The notes under the pieces: generated by a model | The model's input: only the letters and a program-made list of their open reading frames with translations | The model's database searches: none | What the model was told of the DNA's origin: nothing | NCBI GenBank assembly: GCA_030431775.1 | Contig: JAUIHW010000007.1 | Location: forward strand, 62,001 to 126,000 | Direction: 5' to 3' | DNA length: 64,000 bases | DNA from: Gammaproteobacteria bacterium | GTDB taxonomy: Bacteria > Pseudomonadota > Gammaproteobacteria > Pseudomonadales > JAUIET01 | Shown here: positions 58,483 to 64,000 of the stretch, one piece after another | How positions within the stretch are numbered: the stretch's first letter is position 1 | Layout of the letters: every line of letters starts with the position of its first letter | Program-made: the position numbers and the translations under genes

Positions 58483-59757
58483 ATGCACAGCATGGCTCAA
58501 TATGGTACCGCTCCACATGGCGGCTTTTCGGCTGAAAGGGAAAACCTGTATCGTCTGATTCTGATCAGAATCCTGGTACTTTGTGGGCAGGGCGTTGCCT
58601 TGTTCTATTTCACCAAGGTCCAGCCTTTGGGTTTGCCATTGGCTGCACTGTTGCTGGTATTGCTGATTTACGCGCTGTTGACCCTGCTAACCTGGGCGCG
58701 CATTCATTTTAGCGCTCAAATTACCAGCCTTGAGTTCTTTGCGCACCTCCTGGTTGATATAGTATTTTTTTCAACAATCCTGTACCTGAGCGGCGGCGCG
58801 TCCAATCCATTTATTTCTTACTACCTCATTCCTATTAGTATCGCCGCCATCGCATTGCCAAGGCTCCTGAGTGCGGCCACTACCGTTTGTTCTTTGCTGG
58901 CGTATACCTTGCTGTTGAAATTCTTTGTGCCCATCCCTGAGCTGGCACCAGCGCATCATGGCAGCGAAATTGGCCTGCATGTTCTCGGAATGTGGGTAAA
59001 CTTCGCGCTCAGCGCGGCCATAATCACCTATTTTGTCAGCCAGATGGCCGCCACGGTTCGCCGCCAACAGCGCGAACTGGCGTTACAACACGAAGACCAG
59101 CTGCGGAACGAACAATTGCTGGCAATTGGCACGCTGGCCGCTGGTACGGCGCACGAACTGGGGACACCATTGAACACAATGAAACTGGTGGTTGATGATC
59201 TGAGCAGCGGTGAACGCTTGGAGAAAACCGACCTGGATACGCTACAGCACCAGTTGGATCATTGTCGCGAAACCTTGCAGCAGTTGGTGGAAACTGCCCG
59301 TCAAAGTAATGAACGCAACCATTCGGAGCAGAACGTGCGGGTTTACTTTGAGCAATTGATTGAACGCTGGCGGCTGCTGCGCCCGGAGGTGCAGGCGACT
59401 GTTCGCCTGGGCACGACATTGCAGGATGCTCACGCCAGTTTTCATCCCACGATTGCACAGTCACTTATGAACCTCCTGAACAATGCCGGCGATGCCGCCC
59501 GCGACTGTGTGAGCATAGACATCGATAGCAGTACCACGGAAGTACAGATGTTGATCCGCGATGATGGGCCCGGTTTGGACCCAGCCTTGAGCGATGCCAT
59601 TGGCACACCATTTACCAGCGGTAAGTCGAATGGCCTTGGCCTGGGGCTGTTTCTGTCGCAAACCACGCTGAGCCGCTACGGCGGCACGGTTCGCCTGCAA
59701 AACGCCGCAGGCGGCGGCACCCTCACCACAGTATGCCTGCCCTTATGCGATACCTGA
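58483..59757 (+). CDS. regB: Redox-sensing histidine kinase, RegB/PrrB/RoxS family
   Basis: A 424-residue inner-membrane kinase. Six hydrophobic segments (about 24-188) are followed by the quinone-responsive GGASNPF box at 104-110, the H-box LAAGTAHELGTPLNTM with His224, and the redox cysteine Cys261 in HQLDHCRETL, equivalent in position to the RegB redox Cys. N and G boxes SLMNLLNNAGDAARD and DDGPGLDPAL, GKSNGLGLGLFLSQ complete it. RegB lowers phosphorylation of RegA under oxidising conditions. It begins 42 nt after the TonB receptor and overlaps regA by 25 nt. No sco/senC gene is beside it. Confidence 0.9.
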   Translation: MHSMAQYGTAPHGGFSAERENLYRLILIRILVLCGQGVALFYFTKVQPLGLPLAALLLVLLIYALLTLLTWARIHFSAQITSLEFFAHLLVDIVFFSTILYLSGGASNPFISYYLIPISIAAIALPRLLSAATTVCSLLAYTLLLKFFVPIPELAPAHHGSEIGLHVLGMWVNFALSAAIITYFVSQMAATVRRQQRELALQHEDQLRNEQLLAIGTLAAGTAHELGTPLNTMKLVVDDLSSGERLEKTDLDTLQHQLDHCRETLQQLVETARQSNERNHSEQNVRVYFEQLIERWRLLRPEVQATVRLGTTLQDAHASFHPTIAQSLMNLLNNAGDAARDCVSIDIDSSTTEVQMLIRDDGPGLDPALSDAIGTPFTSGKSNGLGLGLFLSQTTLSRYGGTVRLQNAAGGGTLTTVCLPLCDT

Positions 59758-60269
59758 TAATCGATGACGACAGCGTCTTTGCGGCAACCTTGGCCAGGGC
59801 GTTCGAACGCAGAGGCCACGACGCAGCCACTGCGGAAAACTTAAGTGAAGCGCTGCACTGGCTTGCAGAGTTTCAGCCAGATCGCATCGTGCTCGACCTA
59901 AAGCTGGGTTCTGAATCAGGACTGTCGGTGCTCAGAAAGCTGCTCGATCAGAAGCAGGACGCCCAGATTCTGATGCTGACCGCGTATTCCAGTATACCGA
60001 CTGCGGTGGAAGCCATTAAATTGGGCGCGCGCAATTACTTGTGTAAACCGGCTTCGGCTCAAGAAATTATAGCGGCCTTCGATAATCGCACACCTGATGA
60101 GGCAATACCGTTGCAAAAACAGCCCACCAGCGTTAATCGGGTGGAATGGGAACACATACAGCGCGTGCTACAACAGCACGACGGCAATGTGTCGGCAACG
60201 GCCAGGGCGCTTGGTATGCATCGACGCACTTTGCAACGCAAGCTTCAGAAACGGCCGGTAAAGCATTGA
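59733..60269 (+). CDS. regA: Response regulator, RegA/PrrA/RoxR family
   Basis: A 178-residue response regulator. The receiver has acidic pocket LIIDDDSV, phosphoacceptor Asp55 in RIVLDLKLGSESG, Thr in MLTAYSS and Lys in YLCKPAS. The C-terminal Fis-type helix-turn-helix VEWEHIQRVLQQHDGNVSATARALGMHRRTLQRKL is nearly the signature of RegA/ActR/PrrA. It overlaps regB; an ATG at 59745, four codons in, is also possible. RegA family members control respiration, carbon and nitrogen metabolism. It is the last gene before the transposon. Confidence 0.92.
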   Translation: MPALMRYLIIDDDSVFAATLARAFERRGHDAATAENLSEALHWLAEFQPDRIVLDLKLGSESGLSVLRKLLDQKQDAQILMLTAYSSIPTAVEAIKLGARNYLCKPASAQEIIAAFDNRTPDEAIPLQKQPTSVNRVEWEHIQRVLQQHDGNVSATARALGMHRRTLQRKLQKRPVKH

Positions 60270-60361
60270 GGCGAGCATTGAGCTTTGATCAGGAAGAGAG
60301 TTCGCCGCTGGTCACTTTATTTAACATAATATATATTATGCGCAGTTAGGACGGTCATGCC
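60270..60361. other. Short non-coding stretch between regA and the Tn3-family element
   Basis: Ninety-two nt without a gene. It contains an AT-rich perfect 16-bp palindrome, CATAATATATATTATG (60325-60340). The last five bases before the element (ATGCC) do not match those after it (TTATT). Confidence 0.6.
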
Positions 60362-60402
60362 GGGGTCCACTAACATTCCATCCGGATTTTGACGGCGGGA
60401 GC
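60362..60402 (+). repeat. Left 41-bp terminal inverted repeat of the Tn3-family element
   Basis: Begins GGGGTCCACTAACATT and ends GACGGCGGGAGC. It matches the reverse complement of 63611-63651 at 37 of 41 positions; the inner 24 bp are identical. Confidence 0.92.
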
Positions 60403-60470
60403 GGTCGAAAAACTCTTTTAAAATCAACGATCTAAAATGGGCGCTATTAGGTTTGCCAATAATATCAATG

Positions 60471-60491
60471 CGCCAATACACTTTCTTAAAG
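60471..60491 (+). repeat. Left subterminal 21-bp inverted repeat
   Basis: Starts CGCCAATACACTTTC. It is the exact reverse complement of 63522-63542. It lies 68 nt inside the left terminal repeat, the same distance as on the right side. Confidence 0.9.
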
Positions 60492-60581
60492 TCATTTCGA
60501 GATGGTGCTCTTTTCTGCCTCTCCGCGCCGAAAGGGCCATAATGCTTCGTCCCACAGGACAAACGGTGACGGAGGCTCGCA

Positions 60582-63500
60582 ATGGTTCCACACTGGCAAA
60601 CCCCCTACCTCGGCATACGCACCCTCCCCCGCCTGACCGGCTGGGAGATTGATCACTTCTTCACGCTGGAGATCGAGGAGCGAGACGAAATCCGCTCCCG
60701 TTTTCGCGGCATCAATCGGCTCGGCGTTGCCTTGCAGCTCTGTTTCCTTCGCTTGACGGGCTGTCCACTTGATGGCGTACGAATTTTGCCGAGCGAACTA
60801 CTTTCCCATGTGGGCAGGCAACTCGACATCGAAATTCCTACTATCGCTTCCGTGCGGGCGCTCTACCGGCGAAAACGCACACGGTACGATCATCAGCAAT
60901 GGGCCATGGCCAGGCTGGGATTCTCACCATTGACGGCTGGCCGACGGCGCGTGCTCATTACCCGATTAAAACAACAGGCGCGATCCACCGGTGAAGTTGA
61001 TGCCCTTATCGAATATGCCCGCCGCTGGCTCTTCGACCAGCGCATCATCATCCCAAGCAAGCGTAGTCTCAAGGAGCTCTCGGCGCGTATTCTGGTTGAA
61101 GCGGAATATGCGCTGTATCAGGAAGCCCTCGAGGTTATTCCGGAACCCGTATGCGCGAAATGGCTGGATGCATTGTATGAGGTGAACTCCAAATATGATA
61201 TCCAGTTGATCGACTGGTTGAAGACACCACCTGGCAAACGGTCAAAGAGCAACCTGAATGAGCTGTTCGATAAAATCGAGGCACTGCAGGCATTGGAGGT
61301 CCACTGTCACACTCTCCCCTTCCCGCTGGAACGGCAGCGATTCTATGCCTCCCGGATGCGCCGACGGTTTCCGCAACGTTTCAGGTCGATTTCTCCGGCC
61401 AGACGGACACTTGAGTTGACCTGCTTTCTCCGTGTGACATTGATGGATCTGGTGGACGTTGCCATCTTGCAAGTGGAAAAACGTATCAGCGAGCTGTGGT
61501 CTGGGGCCAGGCAGGTGGCCGAACGCAGGCAATATGAGAAATCGCAAGGTCACCGGGCAACATTGGACGACATTCATCGCACCCTGCATGATCCGGAACT
61601 GAGTGATCGCCAGGCTCGGCGTGCGGCCTGTGACCTGATCGACCCACTGGTGGAACACAAACCACTGCCGCGAGCGGCACTGACCCGGGAAGCGCTATCA
61701 GAAGAGCCCAATATACGGCCGTTGTTGCGCCGTCTACTTACACTCGACTTTGAGGCGGACCCCGATCATCCCAGCTGGCGTGCCTTGAACGCGTTGCGCG
61801 ACCTTTATGAGAAGGGTGAGAAAGAACTGCCAGAGGCACTGGACATTCCGATCCCTGGTCGCTGGGAATCGTTGGTGCAGGATCCGGAGAATCGGCAGCG
61901 CGCACTTCGAGCATTTGAGGCTGCCACCCTGCACGGCCTTCGCCGCGGCCTGAAGAATTGTGCCATCTCCGTCGATTACAGCTTTGGGTATCGCGGCCGC
62001 GATTCCATGCTAATGCCATTAGACGAATGGCAGAAGAATCGCGGTAAGTACTACAGGGCCCTCGGCCTCCCGCAATCGCCGACAAAATTCCTCGAAGAAC
62101 TGAAGGCCCAGGTGCAAACTGGGTTGAACGCGTTGGATCAGGCGATTCAGGAACAAGAGATAGAGATTGTCGATGATGGCATCTATGTCCCGAAGATCGT
62201 TCGTGAATCCCGTCCACCCGGTACTCGTAAAACCGCCAGAGCCTGGATTAATGAAATCGGACCGATTCAATTCCCCAATCTCCTGCTGGAGTTGGACAGC
62301 CACACACGGTTCAGTTGGCAGCTATTGGGAGGTCCGCCAACAAGCGAACGCAACCTGCTTGCATTGTATGGCGCCCTGATCGCCCAGGGCAGCGAATTGA
62401 GTGCTGCACGGGTAGCCCTGATGATGCCCGGTATTCCGATCAAAGATATCCAGCAAGCCATGCAATTACTGGAGGAAGAAGGAGTCCTTCAGAAAGCCAA
62501 TGGCGTGGTACTGGAGTTCCTTCGTCGACATGACATCGTGAATCACTGGGGGAATGGATCCTTTGCTTCCTCAGACATGATTGCCCTCGAAGTATCCCGC
62601 CACCTGTGGCAGGCACGACAAGACCCACGACGGCGAACCCCTTCTGTGGGCAGTTACGTCCATGTGCTGGACCAATGGGGCATCAGCTACGATCAGCCGA
62701 TCGTGCTAAATGAGCGGGAAGCCGGCCCAGCCATCGAGGGCGCGATTCGTTCACCCGGTTCCAAAATCGAAGCGGTGGCCGTGGACACCAAGGGCCATAC
62801 GCATTTTGCTTCGGGGCTGTCGAAGGTGCTCGGGCTGGATCTCTATCCGCGCCTGCGGAAATTGAAGTACCAAAAACTGTTCGTTCCGCGGGGTGTCGAT
62901 GTCCCCAAATCCCTCAAGCCCATCATAGGCCCAACTGTTTCTCTGAAAGCCATCGAGCGGGACTGGGATGAATTTGTCAGGCTGGCCGCCTCCATCCAAT
63001 TTGGTTGGTGTTCTGCGACGATGGCCCTTCGCCGTTATGGATCCGCCGCCCAGGGTGAACCCCTGCATGGTGCCGGCGTCGCGCTGGGCAAATTGGCTTT
63101 GACCGGCTACTTGTGTGATTACCTGGCCAACCCAGAGTTCCGCCGCGAAGTCCTTCGCATCCTCAGTCACGGTGAATCCGTACACACTTTACAGCGAGCC
63201 ATTCATCATGGACGTCCTGTACCCAAGCGTGGTCGGCGACCGGAAGAACTGGCCGCCACCTCCGGTGCCCTGGCACTGCTCACCAATATCACGATGGCCT
63301 GGAACACGCACCATATGGATCGCGTACACAAGGAGTGGCAACGCAAAGAGCCTGAAAGAATCGGTACGGACATGATCAAGCACATTACGCCCGTGCGCTT
63401 CGAGCACATCAATTTCCGCGGGGTGTTTGCTTTTCACGTCGGGCCCTACCGGGACCGACTCTTCAGCACACCGCGTAAGGGCAAGCACCAGGCGGCCTGA
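60582..63500 (+). CDS. tnpA: Tn3-family transposase TnpA
   Basis: A 972-residue DDE transposase that catalyses replicative transposition. The N-terminal DNA-binding part (WEIDHFFTLEIEERDEIRSRFRGINRLGVALQL) is the DUF4158-type domain of the family. The C-terminal catalytic part includes AVAVDTKGHTHFASGLSKVLGLDLYPRLRKLK with the expected aspartate region, HGESVHTLQRAIHHG and NTHHMDRV near the final acidic residue. It appears full length and intact. The ATG follows GGAGG by 6 nt. It is the only gene in the element. Confidence 0.94.
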   Translation: MVPHWQTPYLGIRTLPRLTGWEIDHFFTLEIEERDEIRSRFRGINRLGVALQLCFLRLTGCPLDGVRILPSELLSHVGRQLDIEIPTIASVRALYRRKRTRYDHQQWAMARLGFSPLTAGRRRVLITRLKQQARSTGEVDALIEYARRWLFDQRIIIPSKRSLKELSARILVEAEYALYQEALEVIPEPVCAKWLDALYEVNSKYDIQLIDWLKTPPGKRSKSNLNELFDKIEALQALEVHCHTLPFPLERQRFYASRMRRRFPQRFRSISPARRTLELTCFLRVTLMDLVDVAILQVEKRISELWSGARQVAERRQYEKSQGHRATLDDIHRTLHDPELSDRQARRAACDLIDPLVEHKPLPRAALTREALSEEPNIRPLLRRLLTLDFEADPDHPSWRALNALRDLYEKGEKELPEALDIPIPGRWESLVQDPENRQRALRAFEAATLHGLRRGLKNCAISVDYSFGYRGRDSMLMPLDEWQKNRGKYYRALGLPQSPTKFLEELKAQVQTGLNALDQAIQEQEIEIVDDGIYVPKIVRESRPPGTRKTARAWINEIGPIQFPNLLLELDSHTRFSWQLLGGPPTSERNLLALYGALIAQGSELSAARVALMMPGIPIKDIQQAMQLLEEEGVLQKANGVVLEFLRRHDIVNHWGNGSFASSDMIALEVSRHLWQARQDPRRRTPSVGSYVHVLDQWGISYDQPIVLNEREAGPAIEGAIRSPGSKIEAVAVDTKGHTHFASGLSKVLGLDLYPRLRKLKYQKLFVPRGVDVPKSLKPIIGPTVSLKAIERDWDEFVRLAASIQFGWCSATMALRRYGSAAQGEPLHGAGVALGKLALTGYLCDYLANPEFRREVLRILSHGESVHTLQRAIHHGRPVPKRGRRPEELAATSGALALLTNITMAWNTHHMDRVHKEWQRKEPERIGTDMIKHITPVRFEHINFRGVFAFHVGPYRDRLFSTPRKGKHQAA

Positions 63501-63521
63501 AACGGGCTATTCGAGAAACAG

Positions 63522-63542
63522 CTTTAAGAAAGTGTATTGGCG
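63522..63542 (-). repeat. Right subterminal 21-bp inverted repeat
   Basis: Perfect inverted partner of 60471-60491, between the tnpA stop and the right terminal repeat, 68 nt from the latter. Confidence 0.9.
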
Positions 63543-63610
63543 GGCTGATTATAAAGGAGATTCAATCTAGCTGGATTGTAACCGACTGATATTACAGAGG
63601 ATTTCTGACA

Positions 63611-63651
63611 GCTCCCGCCGTCAAAATCCGGATGAAATGCTGGTGTACCCC
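63611..63651 (-). repeat. Right 41-bp terminal inverted repeat of the Tn3-family element
   Basis: Reads GCTCCCGCCGTC inward-out to GTGTACCCC. Four mismatches against the left repeat, all in the outer 17 bp. It directly abuts an IS66-family tnpB remnant. Confidence 0.92.
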
Positions 63652-63773
63652 TTATTGTGCGCAATGCTCCCGGCGGCAAGAAGGAACTGAACTGGACCCA
63701 ACTGAAGTTGCTGCTCGACGGCATCGAAATCAAAAAATCCCGCCAGTACAAGCGATATTCCCACCCCATGTAA
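63652..63773 (+). pseudogene. tnpB: IS66-family TnpB, 3' remnant
   Basis: In frame from 63654 the sequence reads IVRNAPGGKKELNWTQLKLL and continues to a TAA at 63771-63773, ending YSHPM. The ELNWTQLKLLLDGI stretch corresponds to the LTxxQLxxLLDGI C-terminus of IS66 TnpB proteins. The upstream part is cut off exactly at the right end of the Tn3-family element. Confidence 0.8.
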
Positions 63774-63798
63774 GGCGGGCTGGGGTAAACTACAGGCC

Positions 63799-64000
63799 AT
63801 GTCTACCGCCGCCTCCAGTCCCGCCAGTACCGCCGATTCTGCGGCATTGGTGCACGCTTTAGCTGCGGAAAACGCCCAGCTGAAACGCCAGCTCGCCTGG
63901 TTCAAGGAGCAGCTGTTTGGCAGCAAATCCGAGAAGCGGGTGATCGAGAACCCGGAGCAGCCCTTGCTCACCGGCCTGATGGGCGAGCCGGTAAAGCCCC
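63799..64000 (+). CDS. tnpC: IS66-family transposase, N-terminal part (runs off the window)
   Basis: The first 67 codons are visible. After a Ser/Ala-rich start comes ALAAENAQLKRQLAWFKEQLFG followed by SKSEKR, the leucine-zipper-like N-terminal signature of IS66 transposases. The DDE core lies beyond the window end, so whether the gene is intact is unknown. Confidence 0.88.
   Translation, partial: MSTAASSPASTADSAALVHALAAENAQLKRQLAWFKEQLFGSKSEKRVIENPEQPLLTGLMGEPVKP

Larger units (their letters stand above)
60362..63651 (+). mobile_element. Tn3-family insertion element without resolvase
   Basis: A 3290-bp element bounded by 41-bp terminal inverted repeats starting GGGGT. It encodes only a Tn3-type transposase; no resolvase, res site or cargo gene fits in the remaining few hundred bases, so it is IS-like in the manner of IS1071. 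Subterminal 21-bp perfect inverted repeats sit at mirrored positions. The right end joins the 3' part of an IS66-family tnpB. No 5-bp target duplication flanks it. Confidence 0.9.
63652..64000 (+). mobile_element. IS66-family element, left part missing, right part beyond the window
   Basis: Contains the last 39 codons of a TnpB (IS66 Orf2-like) gene and the beginning of the main IS66 transposase. The 5' part, with tnpA and most of tnpB, is absent at the junction with the Tn3-family element and is not found on its left flank either. Confidence 0.82.

Noticed and set aside
60403-63610. Resolvase gene or res site within the Tn3-family element
   Set aside because: Only about 180 and 110 nt are free beside tnpA, with no serine or tyrosine recombinase frame.
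60357-63656. 5-bp target-site duplication around the Tn3-family element
   Set aside because: ATGCC on the left and TTATT on the right do not match.

Overview
The window is a chromosomal segment of a gammaproteobacterium. The block purB-hflD-mnmA-nudJ, icd, cspD-clpS-clpA, infA, bpt-aat, ftsK-lolA-rarA-crcB-serS-cysG has the order known from Pseudomonas and relatives, and Prc, OmpW, FimV, PldA, MscL and many TonB-type components point to a Gram-negative, probably marine or aquatic, aerobic heterotroph. The genus cannot be fixed from the sequence alone. Compared with the Pseudomonas arrangement, trxB is missing between aat and ftsK, and gor follows cysG.

Layout. 1-9.3 kb: pabB on the minus strand, then a plus-strand run for propionyl-CoA to succinyl-CoA conversion (carboxyltransferase subunit, very long biotin carboxylase/BCCP subunit, methylmalonyl-CoA mutase, MeaB chaperone GTPase). 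9.3-12.7 kb: divergent ppsR/ppsA, controlling pyruvate to PEP. 12.6-20.5 kb: a minus-strand series of an ATP-grasp glutamate-ligase-like protein, an inactive-transglutaminase membrane protein, a DUF7931-like protein and RoxA, then purB, hflD, mnmA and nudJ. 20.6-34.4 kb: icd, the cold-shock and N-degron proteolysis block (cspD, clpS, clpA, infA, bpt, aat), then ftsK, lolA, rarA, crcB, serS and cysG. 34.4-38.1 kb: small basic protein, gor, a formylglycine-type sulfatase and a cupin. 38.2-46.6 kb: ompW, fimV, prc, mscL, ugd and a MobA/MocA-like nucleotidyltransferase. 46.8-60.3 kb: accessory envelope and metal genes, namely a ZnuD-like receptor with His/Glu-rich loops and a small exported protein, an operon of DUF1214 protein, sulfotransferase and PldA, an SDR oxidoreductase, modABC, a second TonB-dependent receptor divergent from modA, and a RegB/RegA redox two-component system. 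60.4-64 kb: a Tn3-family insertion element whose right end cuts an IS66-family element that runs off the window.

The regions most worth attention are the following. (1) The modA/TonB-receptor intergenic region carries a 7+7 bp inverted repeat, and regBA lies just downstream of the receptor, suggesting a co-regulated oxyanion or metal uptake unit. (2) The ompW/fimV intergenic region holds a near-perfect CRP/Vfr site and two FNR/Anr-like boxes. (3) The Tn3-family element has bipartite long inverted repeats: 41 bp outer and 21 bp perfect inner repeats separated by exactly 68 nt at both ends. (4) The roxA to glutamate-ligase-like operon contains largely uncharacterised membrane and peptide-ligase functions.

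No rRNA, tRNA or CRISPR array was recognised. All family assignments come from reading motifs and overall sequence likeness; no database search was run.
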